Source of the DNA: Cryptomeria japonica
Lineage: Eukaryota > Streptophyta > Pinopsida > Cupressales > Cupressaceae
Reading direction: 5' to 3'
DNA: 60,000 bases
Assembly: GCF_030272615.1 (NCBI RefSeq)
Contig: NC_081415.1
Location: forward strand, 186,375,994-186,435,993
Shown one piece after another: positions 34,003 to 44,220 of the stretch (the first letter of the stretch is position 1; every line of letters starts with the position of its first letter). The position numbers and the translations under genes were made by a program. The notes beneath the pieces were generated by a model. The model did no database searches. It was not told where the DNA came from and saw only the letters and a program-made list of their open reading frames with translations.

Positions 34003-35143
34003 ACCCCCATGTGATAAAAAATTACTTCCATAAGAGAAAAGAAGAGAAACCATGGAGACCCCTCTCAATATAGTATCTATACTAATGGCATATACTCAAA
34101 ATTGGATGTATAATATGGTCCATGATTGCCAAACAACATTCCTTCCTTTAGGAAGAAGAAATTTAGGTGTAGGGATGATGTCTTCACATTCTTAAAAAGA
34201 GTATGTATGAAGAAAGATGTACAAAGTCTCTAAAAATTGGAATTCATGTAATCTAAGGATCTCAATGGTCCATTCGTGACATTGGAATATGAATAGGTTT
34301 AGATATAATCTTGAAATGAGAGCTAAACACTTGGATTTTGTTCTTTTTTTAAAAATTTGGAATTAAGATTGTGAAGTGTGAGTATGTGATCTAGGGTTAA
34401 CTATAACAAAATTTATGACTTCAATATAAATAGAAAATCAAAGAAAAAATAACAAAAAGTAAGCCAAATTCCAAACAGAGGTATAAAAAGGAACCTGAAA
34501 TTGAAAGATAGACTGGAAAGTGTCATACACAAATGTTGGGTGTCCTATTCTAAAGGTGTTCAAAATTGAAAAAGATGAGAAAGAACACAATTAGGATATT
34601 CTAAAATGGTGTCTCCTAGTAAAATCGACAAAGGGAGCAATATTGCAAAGAGTTTTTATGTGGGAGAGATATTCAATGAGAGATCCTTCCTCATTTTAAA
34701 TAGGGTAAGGATTTACCAACTTAGAAGGTCCAGGTGCATCCTCCAAACTTGACCATCCTGATAGGAGTGTTACACTAGCATATTCTAGAAAACGTAAGGC
34801 TCCAGTGGCTTTTTGAATCACACATTTTTGTAGAATGCTAGTGCACTATGTAGACATCCTTGTGTGGCACTTTTATCTAAGAAAATGAAACTCCAAAAAC
34901 TATGGATATAGCACAATTTACCAAGGAAATGGGATTTCAACGTCATTATAGCATAAATTCAAAATTCTATTTTCCATAATGTAATGTTTTGTATATTATG
35001 ATATATTGCTATCAGGGTTCAACTGTGTAGTTTTTGAGTCAAACTCATTGACCCATGTTTCATGAGTAGTGGTTCACAAGAACCCATCTCTCATGAGAAT
35101 GAATGGTCCACTTAGCACTCATTGCATCTAGGTGATGCTCACA

Positions 35144-35229
35144 GGGGTGAAGCATTAGGACTTCTCGAGAGATCACCCATCCCAATACTAATCCAACTCA
35201 AGCACACTTAGCCACATAGTTCCCTCTAG
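35144..35229 (-). pseudogene. 5S rRNA-like segment, unit 1
   Basis: The minus strand reads GGCTAAGTGTGCTTGAG, TTAGTATTGGGATGGGTGAT and GAGAAGTCC in order. These correspond to the 5S internal promoter and the following GGATGGGTGACC...GGGAAGTCC of plant 5S rRNA, with many substitutions. The 5' part of 5S is missing or unrecognisable, so it is not a working rRNA gene. Confidence 0.7.
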
Positions 35230-35508
35230 GGTTAAACTTACTTAGCTTGCAACCCAATTTGTAAAACCTTCAACAAGTGTTGTGCCTTATGAACCATTCA
35301 TTATAGAGACCCTTTAGCTCATCAATTGATTAGTAGGAGGTATTTTCCACAACAAGTCAAGCTATGATATTGCTATCAGGGTTCAAGTGTGTAGTTTTTG
35401 AGTCAAACTCATTGAATCATGTTTCATGAGTAGGGGTTCACAAGAACCCATCTCTCATGAGAATGAATGATCCACTTAGTACTCATTGCATCTAGGTGAT
35501 GCTCACAA

Positions 35509-35593
35509 GGGTGAAGCATTGGAACTTCTTGGGAGGTCACCCATTCCAGCACTACTCCAACTCAAGTGCGCTTAACCATGAAGTTCCCTCCAA
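35509..35593 (-). pseudogene. 5S rRNA-like segment, unit 2
   Basis: The best preserved of the three. The minus strand reads GGTTAAGCGCACTTGAG, AGTAGTGCTGGAATGGGTGA and CCTCCCAAGAAGTTCC in order, close to 5S rRNA GTTAAGCGTGCTTGG, AGTAGTACTAGGATGGGTGA and CCTCCTGGGAAGTCC. No complete gene. Confidence 0.75.
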
Positions 35594-35872
35594 GGTTAAA
35601 CCCTCTTAGCTTGCAACCCCATTTGAAAAACCTTCAGCAAGTGTTATGGCTTATGAACCATTCATTATAGAGCTACTTTAGCTTATCAATTGGTAAGTAG
35701 GAGGTATTTTCCACAACAAGTCAAACTATGATATTGCTATCAAGGTTCAGCTATGTATTTTTCAAGTCAAACTCATCGACCCATATTTCATGAGTAGTGG
35801 TTCACAATAACCCATCTCTCATGAGAATGAATGGTCCACTTAGCAATCATTGCATCTAGGTGATGCTCACAT

Positions 35873-35957
35873 GGGTGAAGCATTGGGACTTCTTGGGAGG
35901 TCACCCATCTCAATACTACTCCAACTCGAGTGTGCTTAACCAAAGAGTTCCCTCCAA
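35873..35957 (-). pseudogene. 5S rRNA-like segment, unit 3
   Basis: The minus strand reads GGTTAAGCACACTCGAG, AGTAGTATTGAGATGGGTGA and CCTCCCAAGAAGTCCC. Same position within the unit as the other two. Confidence 0.72.
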
Positions 35958-37496
35958 GGTAAACCCACTTAGCTTGCAACCCCATTTGCAAAACCTTCAA
36001 CAAGGTTTTGTATACTCTAAAATTGCATGTGTGCAATGCTCAACACTACACAAAAGTATTATGTAAAATTCCCCCTTTCCTTCTTATAGGACCCCTTGCA
36101 TCTTATCATGAGTTTATGCTTGTTATGTTATGTTTATGCCTAGTGTTTTAATTTTCTCACTAAGCACTAAATGACTTTCTCCCCTTTCTATACTCATTCT
36201 TCTAGATACCACATTGGGGTGCATATGCTTATTGCAGTGCTCTACATGTGTGCATGTGTGTGTGTTGATAGGCTCCTCAAGGCAACATCGCCATTTTTAT
36301 TTCTTCTATTAGGGAAAGCTTCATATATACAAATTCCATCTCTAGACCACATGTTTATGATGCATTATTTATAATTGTTTTCTAAATTTATATGAGTATA
36401 AGCTTACATGCTTAGATTATATTTAATTTTCATGTATTATGTTTCTCTTCTAATAATTATTTGTATCCTATAGATGCCACCAATTTTTAAGGGAGGCATA
36501 TATCATGCCACTACTATTTTTTATATTAAGATATGAAGGTTATTTGATGTTCCTATAGATATTCATCTTGTACAATGAATATGCAAAAAAGATTGTATAC
36601 ACACAATAATATCCTCATATGGTCTATACTTTATATGGACCCTATGACATATCTTTGAGGGTATACGAATTTACTTTACATGCATTATTGTTATTTTTTA
36701 TATAAGTGGAGATATAAGTTTGTTGTAGGATTCAAATATCCCTCAAAATAAGGGAAAAATATAATGACAAATTCACACACCCATACCAGATCTCCCATTT
36801 AATTACATGTCTATATTAAAGGATTTTTTAATATGTAGACATTAACAAATGGCATAATTTTGCATAAATATTTTTCCCTCTCACCATGCTACTATCCTAC
36901 CATATTACACATATTTGTAAGTACCTAACACCTATCCCATTTTCTATTTTCATATAGGGTGAAATAACAAATCTCCATTATCCATTTATGTAAATGAATT
37001 TTTTAAATATCTTATTTGATCTTAATAAGTATTGGCCCAAACCCTTATATTTAATAGACATAGTGGTCTTACATTTAAAAGGATTCAATGCATTCATTGT
37101 AGTCATTGAGTTATAAGGATAAATCATTCACATCTATAGACATCAATTGTTTCTCTAAAGCATTTTGAAGGCATTAGCTTGATTGAAGATATTTTATACT
37201 CTTCCTTTTTAATAGGTTGATCAAATAATAATTCCCAAACAACTAGATTGTATAACAAGGTAACCATTGTATTCACTAATATGATAAATTCTTAAAAAAA
37301 AAAAAATGTGGGATAGAAGATTGAGTATTAAAATTTGTAGCACAAAGTTGCACAAATTATAAAGAAATGTGAAGCAAAGGTTTCTAGACATAAATTAATT
37401 ACGCCGAGAGGCGTTCCTATACAGTCACAATAGGGGGAGTGAAGGATAGAATAAAAGTGGAATATTTCGTGTAAACACTAAAGAAAATTGAAAATA

Positions 37497-37598
37497 TGGA
37501 GACAGTTACAAAGCAAATGGCAGTTGAAGAGTCTAACGTTACTGCCACCATAGTGGAAGAGAAGTCATCCTTAACTGAAACGGTAGTGGAAGATTAGA
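37497..37598 (+). CDS. Short acidic ORF, possible exon remnant
   Basis: A 33-codon ORF starting METVTKQMAVEESN and ending LTETVVED, too short to be called on its own. Codon use and the Thr/Val/Glu composition differ from the AT-rich surroundings, and GCCGAGAGGCG-rich sequence lies upstream (about 37402). A pyrimidine-rich stretch and then a short open piece before a GGTAAGC donor-like site follow at about 37800-37836. It may be the trace of a host gene exon or an element 5' region. No homology recognised. Confidence 0.2.
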
Positions 37599-38570
37599 AG
37601 ACGAGCTGCAGATCTCTTTAAATGAGACCATTGCATTCATCTATCTTTATTTTTTGTATTTTGTTTTTCCTCTAGTTTGATTTCATTATTATTTATTTTG
37701 TATTTTGTATTTTGTACTCTTTAGTTTCCTTAAGGTAAACATTTTTTTTATCAACCAATGACATGTGGTTTTGATTTATGTTTAATGTGACATTTGGGAA
37801 GGCAGACAATGCTATGGATATAGTAAAAGCAAATGGTAAGCCATTTCCATTTAAGTTTTTTTATTGTTGTTGCCTACTATCATTGTTGTTTTATTGAAAT
37901 CTTGCATCGAAAAACAATTTTTAGTATCTCCCTGCCATATTTGATTTTGGGCACAAAGAATTTAATGTGTTTCAAAATATAATGTTTGTATATTGAAAAA
38001 ATCAAATTTATACACACATGTGATTTTTCAAGATCAAAAAGAATTTTTATGTTTCTAAATTGTAGTAATAAAAATATAATGTTTCTAAATTATATTTGCA
38101 TAGAGTGATATAACATAACGTTTTTCTCTTTTTTGTTAAGATAATGTTGCAAGAATCTTAGTTATGAATTTAGAAAGATAAAAAAAACTTGTATGTTTCT
38201 AAATTGTAAACATAATTTTTTTTTTTTTTAAATTTAAAAAATCAAAATCACGTATTTAAAGAAACAATTTTATTCATCAAAATATAATGTTTCTATATTG
38301 AAAAAATTAAATTTATATATACATGTGATTTTTCTATTTATCTCTTTATTGTGTTATAAATATTAAAAAAAATGTTTTTAAAATTTTAATCATAAAAATT
38401 AGATCCATTAAAATAGTTTTTAAAATATAAACTTCTAAAATAATTATAATGTATAATATACACTTATTAAAAATTTTAAATTATTATTGAAATAGTTTTT
38501 TTATTATTATTAAATGTTTATAGCTATTTCTCAAATGTTAAACCCTTAAATAAGATTGTGGTTTAATTAC
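37599..38570. other. Gene-free AT-rich stretch
   Basis: Very AT-rich. Recurring AATATAATGTTTCTA and TCAAATTTATA-CACATGTGATTTTT words at about 37975-38030 and 38280-38330 show a short imperfect duplication. No coding signal. Confidence 0.5.
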
Positions 38571-38587
38571 GGTTAGGGTTAGGGTTG
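38571..38587 (+). repeat. Short telomere-like run GGTTAGGGTTAGGGTT
   Basis: Two and a half GGTTAG units of six bases, directly before the 5' LTR of element B. The usual plant repeat has seven bases (TTTAGGG), so this is either a short chance run or an interstitial trace. Confidence 0.5.
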
Positions 38588-39028
38588 TGTAGTCACACAA
38601 ATTTGTCCAGCTTAATTAAATAAATATTTTCTATTTATTTGATTAAAAATCCACTAGCCATTAGTTAATTAAATAAATATTTAATTAATTCATCTTCAAA
38701 CATTCTTCTATTAATTAAATAAATTATTCAATTTATTTTAATTAATTCACTATACCAAATTCACAATTAATTAAATGAATAAAATCTATTTATTTAATAA
38801 AATGCCCATTTTCCTCTTTTAAATAAATTAACATTTATTTAAATCATTTAATCCCCACTTGCATTTTCCTACAAATGCAACTTCCACACATTTATTGAAA
38901 TAAATGAATTTTTATTTTAAATAAAATCCTATTTTCCCTCACCCACTAAATCCACTTCCATTCCTAAACCCCCTTCTAGATTCTTCTAAACCCTTCCTAA
39001 TTAGCCTAATCCATCCCCTAATTATTGT

Positions 39029-40501
39029 TGTATGTGGGAAAAGTGGGCTGATAAAACTAAATATGTGAAAATAATGAGAAAGACTAGTCCACACACACAC
39101 ACAGGACTTCTTGGTGCAAGCTATGGAGCAACGACATGTTACTCAGCTTCCCAAGGTGGGTCCCATGGTTCTCTATCTCACAATGTCCCTCAAACCAATG
39201 TTTTTGCTCTTAGATCACTAAGCAAAATGGTTTTAGGGATGGCAAATGCGAGAACGAGGGATGCTTTGATTGATTTTAGAATGAGATGTATTCTAAGCTA
39301 TGCGTGATTCTAGAAATGCAATAGACTAGATGATAAGATGACAAGGTTAGTATGAATACTATCCTAACATAATATATTTAGTCTATGATTGAGCTAAATG
39401 ATAAAGCAAAGTATTCTAAACATGCATATTTAGACTAGATTCTATTGCAAAGAGAGGCTAAATGATGAGCATAAATGATATGTGAGCTTGAATGTATTTG
39501 AGCATAAGTGTGATAATACAAACTTGGAGGATGTTAGAATGGAGGAATGAGAGCTCTATTTATAGCCAAAATAGGGCAATGGATGGTCAGGATTGAAAGA
39601 TTCAATCAAGGGTTGAGTTTGAAAGTTGGGGATCCATGTTTGTAATTGGCACCAATGAAATGGTGACAAGTGTCAACATAGGGTTGGGTTGAGAGAAGGG
39701 GTTGGAGGCATTAAATGCCTGAGAAGACCTTAGGGTTATCTAGAGATAAGGGTTAAGCTTAAGATAGGTTTACCCAATGAATTAAGATTTAATCCAAGCA
39801 TAAAATTTTGTGCAAATGATTAAGAGATAATCATGGTCAAAGCATTAAAGGCCTGATGAGACCCTTGGGTTGGATGAAGGTTGAGTCAAAACAAATGTTT
39901 TAACCATGTAGGAGGGTTTGAGTTAACCATTAATGGTTATTGGAGACTTTGGGGATTAAGTGGTTGAAAGTTGGAAGCCTTCAATGGTTATCAAAGACTT
40001 TGAGGTTTTAAGTGGTTAAGGTTGAAAGCCTTTAATGGTCATTGGAGACTTTGAGGTTTGAGAAGTGACTTCCCTTTTCTTAGGGATGTGACAAAGTTTA
40101 GAGGAGGGGTTAGGTTAATTAGAAGCGATTAGAAGATTCTAGAAGGGATTAGAAAGGGGTTTGGGATTTTGCAAGTGGATAGAGGGATAATAGGATTTAA
40201 TTGAAATAAAGTAATTTAATTCAATTTGGTTGCAATTTGGAGAAATTAAATAAATTAGATTTATTCAATTTAGGATAACTATTTAATTAAATTTGAATTT
40301 AATTAAAAGTGGCTAAGGGGGATTTAATTGAATAAAATGATTTATTCATTAAATGGTATAGTGAATTTTATTTAAATAAATTGAGTAATTTACTTAATAA
40401 AATAGAGGAATGCGGGTAATTTAATTAAATTGGATTTAATTAAATAGAGAAATGAACATAAAATATTCATTTAGAAATATGGTCATTTTTATACGTCTAC
40501 A
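39029..40501 (-). mobile_element. Solo LTR G, related to LTR of B, inserted in inverted orientation
   Basis: A 1473-bp block flanked by ATTGT (39024-39028 and 40502-40506). Minus-strand ends are TGTAGACGTATAAAAATG and TTTTCCCACATACA. On the minus strand it aligns with LTR B for most of its length: the TTAATTAAAT-rich start, CACTATACC, TTCTAGAATCTTCTAA, TTGTCACATCCCTAAG, the CATTAATGG repeats, GACACTTGTCA and CTATAAATAGAGC. The last part (U5) differs. LTR B resumes its homology across the insertion. No PBS or ORF, so it is a solo LTR. Confidence 0.85.
39556..39565 (-). promoter_or_regulatory. TATA box of solo LTR G
   Basis: Minus strand CTATAAATAGAGC, identical to the TATA region of LTR B (40996-41008). 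Confidence 0.65.
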
Positions 40502-40996
40502 ATTGTCACATTCCTAAGCAACTTTAAGTCACTTCTCAAAGACTCCAAAGTCTTTGAAAAGCATTTAATGCTTTGTGTGTTCAAAAATTTAACCTCTAAA
40601 GTCTTCCAAACCACTAATGGCTATTACATGACCATTAATGGCTCTTACATAACCATTTATGGTTATTTCAACTTGCGCTCATGGGTCTCCTCAAGCATTT
40701 ATTGCTTTGACCATGGTTATCCCTTTTGCCTTTGCACAAGATTTTATCCATTGGATAAAAGCTTTATTCTTTGAATAAAGAATTTATTCACTCAACCCAA
40801 TCTTGACCTTAACCCCCAAGTTGACTCCCAAGTCATGTCAAGCATTTAATGCTTATGCCCTCTCCTCTCAACCTATCTCATATTGACACTTGTCATCCTG
40901 AGATTGGATTGAAAGCCATCACATCGATTGAATATCATTCAATCTTGACCCTTATTGAGATTATTCAATCTAAGCCATCCATTGCTCCATGTTTCC

Positions 40997-41005
40997 TATA
41001 AATAG
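40997..41005 (+). promoter_or_regulatory. TATA box of element B 5' LTR
   Basis: CTATAAATAGAGC in sense orientation, about 490 bp before the LTR end. Transcription should start some 30 bp downstream. Confidence 0.65.
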
Positions 41006-41498
41006 AGCCCATTTCTTCATAATCCAGATCCTAAAAACTTGTATGCATTTAAGCTATAGTAAATTCTAGAGAGCATTTAGCATAAATCACTCATATATTG
41101 TCATCTTGGACTAAAATAAATCTTAGTTCTTTTTCATAATATATTTTATTAGTTTGTTTTACACTTGCATAGCATAAGCTTGAGATCATTTACAATCTTG
41201 AATCTCCATAAGCATCCATAGTGCAAAAAGTTACTGAGAGCTACACTATTTTGGAACTTGGAGAGGAGAGGAACAAAGGAGAAGGAGCTAAGAACATGTT
41301 AAGAGGCATTTGGAGATGCCTTCTTACATTTGTGTCATTTGTTAAAAATGTTAGCATGATCTTAGTATCTCTTTTGATATGCCTACTTAGGTTAATCTTT
41401 GGTTGAGTAACACTAACCTTAACACTTGTTTCTTATTGTTTGTGTGTTATACCACCATAGGTTTTAATCTAACCTTGCCCTTTTTGCAGTGCATCATT

Positions 41499-41516
41499 TG
41501 GTGAACCTGACGTGAA
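41499..41516 (+). promoter_or_regulatory. Primer-binding site of element B
   Basis: TGGTGAACCTGACGTGAA, a few bases after the LTR end GTGCA. It begins with the TGG required to pair with a tRNA CCA end. The tRNA is not assigned here. It is different from the PBS of element A. Confidence 0.75.
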
Positions 41517-41589
41517 TCCAAACATCTAAAAAAACAAAATTTTTGACAACTGACATGTTTGAATGTTGAAATTGACACACAAGTTGTGC

Positions 41590-41845
41590 TTTAGCGCTTT
41601 TGATCATGTTGTAGCACTATTGCAACTTGTTATTCTAGCACTATTGTTCTTACAATAGCGCTATTTTAGCAAGTTTGGTGCTATTGATCTTGTTTTAGCG
41701 CTTTTGAACTTGTTTTGGCACTTTTGAGAATGTTTTAGCGCTATTGATTTTGCTGTCAAAATTTTACTTTTAGCATTGTTGTGTCTATATTAGCAAGTTT
41801 GTGTTAAATAGAACTTCTGTTTAAACACAGAGTAGCGCTATTGTA
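41590..41845 (+). repeat. TTAGCGC-type leader minisatellite, copy 3 (element B)
   Basis: About ten units with TTAGCGCTTTTGA, TTAGCGCTATTG, TAGCACTATTG and similar, spaced about 20-25 bp, starting about 75 bp after the PBS. GCGCTATTG and GCGCTTTTG forms alternate. Same orientation relative to gag as in element A. Confidence 0.88.
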
Positions 41846-43242
41846 ACAGAACATTGTAAAAAAGACCCTGTAACCGAAAAAGTGAAAATTTTTAGGCTTG
41901 TAGGAGCTCACCATAGGTTCAGTTTTTACTAACTATTCATTTCTTGTGCAGGTCTAAAGCCAACTTACTTAACAATCAAAAACTTGTTTTTGGTGTTTTA
42001 AAATTGAACAAAACAAAATTTACTTTCTTGCAAGCTTAGGATCAAATTTTTGTATTTGGTGCTCTAAAAATTGAACAAAACAAACTTTGTTTATTGCAAG
42101 TTTAGGCTTAATTTTCCATTTGGTGCTTAAAATCAACAAGACAAATTCATTTCTAGCATCAAACTTAAGCAAAAATTTACAATCCACACTTCAATTTTGG
42201 TTGAAATAAATTTCACAATTAACTTGTCTCAATTTTGCAAAAGCGATTTACTTCAAGCAAACATGTTTTTTATTAAGTTGACCAAGATTTTCATTTTCCT
42301 AGTTTACTCAAACCTTTGCATTTGAAGTTAAAAAGAACACCATGAATGTTGGAGCAACATCTCCAAATAGATAGAAAATCATTGCGATGACAAGTTAAAA
42401 AGAACAAGTGAATTTTGTGATTGGCACACTTGTGCAAAGAGTTGGTCGAGTGGTCCTACTTCTAACACACACTATCCTCTCCTTTGGCTTTCGTGGTTCT
42501 AGGTGCAAGAGAAAAGTGTTAGTAACACTCAAATTTTATCTTTGTAAGAGAGGCCTGCTAAGGGATCGATACTCTTGGGAATGACCTCGCACAGTAAATC
42601 CTTCGAGTCGCTATAGAAATCAGGTGAGAGAGAAAGTTGTAGCCTTGGGTATAGTTGTTCCTATAGTGTAACTTGCCAAAAGGACAAATGGGTGCCACCA
42701 TGAGCTACAAGGCTCTTAAGTGAGTCACTGCAAAATGAACTTATGTTCAAAGACATGGAACATGACTAAACACCTTTAAGTAGTAGCCCATCCATTCTAT
42801 TGATTGAGGATATTTGTGATATAATTTAGTGCAAGAGCATAGATGGTTTTGCTCCCAAGATACTCACCATACATATTTCCTTGAGTAGAAACATAGCTTT
42901 TTGAAAAGTCACTTGTAGCTTGATGAAAGTGGTGACTCCCCCATCATAGGGATCATCTATTTGTTATGCTTGTGCAAGACTTACTATATCACATCCTTAC
43001 CTGCCACGACGGGATTCATAAGGTATGTAGTACCAAAGTCAAAGAAATATCAAGATGTGGGCTAAATTTATCGCAACTGGCCATTTGACCTTAGGGATAA
43101 AAAGTGTTTGAAGTGTTTTTGTTTAGTCAAGACCAAGTGCAAATTGAGCTGACTTCAGGCTTTGGAAATACACCTTAAAATACATTTAAAGGAAAGGGTC
43201 ATAAAAAGTCCAAGGATTGGGTTGATCTAGACCCATACTTAT
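41846..43242 (+). other. Element B leader, non-coding
   Basis: Leader of about 1.4 kb. It holds three loose repeats of TTGAACAAAACAAA-TTT with CTTGCAAG (about 42003-42130), two GTTAAAAAGAAC copies (42329, 42390) and a block conserved with element A (GGAGCAACATCTCCAAATAG, 42351). No ORF supported. Confidence 0.6.
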
Positions 43243-43788
43243 TTGTGCCTTTTGAGGCAACATTCTTGTGTTTGTGTGCTTGCTTTGTTTTCTTGTCAAA
43301 GAAACATCAAAAATCAGTTCCAAAAACAAAGTGATTCATCCAACATAAAACTTTTTCAAAATACCAACAAAGATCAAAAACAAAGAGCAAGAGTATCAAA
43401 TTTTATGACCATTCTTCATATCTTGAGAAAGAAGAATCTTCATCAACATGTCAACTTGAAAAGAAGACCATTAAGCTCAAAGGATTTAATCAAAAGGAGG
43501 AAATTCTTCTATCTTAATAAACAAATCTTTGTCTCCAATAGAACCTTCTTACACCACATGCATATTTACCTTCAAGGAAAATCAAACGAATTTGATCAAG
43601 AGTCATTAAACCGTAGAGCTTTTATGCAATATAGAGCTTTGAGTTATCACAAAAATAAAGGAGGCAAGATCAACCCTGACTTCTTTCCAGAAATTTGTAT
43701 CACATACAACGTAGCTAGGGAAGAACCCCGAACCCCTGAACAAGAAGAGGAAGAGTTTGTTCCTTTTGTGACACAAAGCTTTTATTGA
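43243..43788 (+). CDS. Element B ORF upstream of gag
   Basis: An open 181-codon stretch; the conserved part may start at the internal MTILHILRKKN (about 43405). Features: a basic N-terminal half, RKFFYLNKQIFVSNRTFLHH, IYLQGKSNEFDQESLNRRAF, then an acidic end (EPRTPEQEEEEF). The central block matches the minus-strand ORF 14073-14285 of element A. It is separated from gag by about 430 bp. It has no in-frame stop although the gag and pol of B are full of them, which is notable. No domain recognised. Confidence 0.55.
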   Translation: MCLLRQHSCVCVLALFSCQRNIKNQFQKQSDSSNIKLFQNTNKDQKQRARVSNFMTILHILRKKNLHQHVNLKRRPLSSKDLIKRRKFFYLNKQIFVSNRTFLHHMHIYLQGKSNEFDQESLNRRAFMQYRALSYHKNKGGKINPDFFPEICITYNVAREEPRTPEQEEEEFVPFVTQSFY

Positions 43789-44220
43789 AGTTAAACATTT
43801 CATCCATTTCTCACCTTCACATCATCTCATTCATTTCAACTCTCAAAACATTAAGAGGTTCTTGTCCTACGTTCTCTTTAGATATTGCTTGAATCAAACA
43901 CAATACATCACTTTTCAGAGTGTCTCTACATCTAGGATAAACTCATCCTAAGAGGCATATCTACGCAGGTTAAAACTAGTCTATGAGTGAATCCTCTCAT
44001 TACTAGGTAGTTAAGTCTGTAACACATCTCAGATTTCTCTAAACCTTATCACATCACACTTTGTCAAAAGCAACAAGCAATTCAAGAAAGAACTTTGGTA
44101 ACATCTACCTTTAAAGTGCTAGAGATCCATATGAAAAACACCATACCAAACATAAATCTCTCATTTCATCAACAACTCATCATCATTTTCACCCAACTTC
44201 AACAAAAACTTGTAAACAAG

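Larger units (their letters stand above)
34997..36003 (-). repeat. Tandem 5S-rRNA-derived repeat, about 2.75 units of 365 bp
   Basis: Units start at about 34997, 35363 and 35727; the third is cut off after 276 bp. Each contains a 5S-like stretch on the minus strand. GTTTTGTATA occurs at both edges (34986-34995 and 36004-36013) while repeat H copy 1 has it once, so the array sits in a duplicated target. TTGCTATCAGGGTTC near each unit start resembles a decayed TTGGTATCAGAG PBS. Tandem LTR-interior units of this size with 5S sequence recall Cassandra TRIM elements. A 5S-derived SINE is the alternative. Confidence 0.75.
34003..37290 (+). repeat. Dispersed repeat H, copy 2
   Basis: Aligns with 18785-20925 in the same orientation. 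It is longer for two reasons: a 5S-derived tandem array at 34997-36003, and about 120 bp at about 37110-37230 missing from copy 1. The left part (34030-34990) matches 18810-19750; the right part (36010-37290) matches 19750-20925. It ends in an A13 run. No protein or RNA gene found apart from the 5S-like pieces. Confidence 0.75.
38588..41493 (+). repeat. 5' LTR of element B, split by an inverted LTR
   Basis: The LTR starts TGTAGTCACACAAATTTG at 38588 and ends TTTTTGCAGTGCA at 41493, five bases before the PBS. Without the insertion at 39029-40501 it is about 1.43 kb. The first part (38588-39028) is rich in TTAATTAAATAAAT words. The second part has a TATA box (TATAAATAG, 40997-41005) after short repeats of CATTAATGGC / CATTTATGG type. 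The 3' LTR lies beyond the right edge, so the start is set from the related LTR G. A 61-residue ORF at 41221-41406 in the transcribed end of the LTR is probably chance. Confidence 0.8.

Noticed and set aside
35144-35957. Functional 5S rRNA genes
   Set aside because: Many substitutions and no recognisable 5' part in any of the three units.
18785-37290. Repeat H copies as the two LTRs of one large element
   Set aside because: No PBS follows copy 1 and no PPT precedes copy 2, and the interior contains no retroelement protein apart from the nested D.
41221-41406. 61-residue ORF with a hydrophobic end
   Set aside because: It lies inside the transcribed part of the LTR of B, has no counterpart in the related LTR G and no recognised domain.
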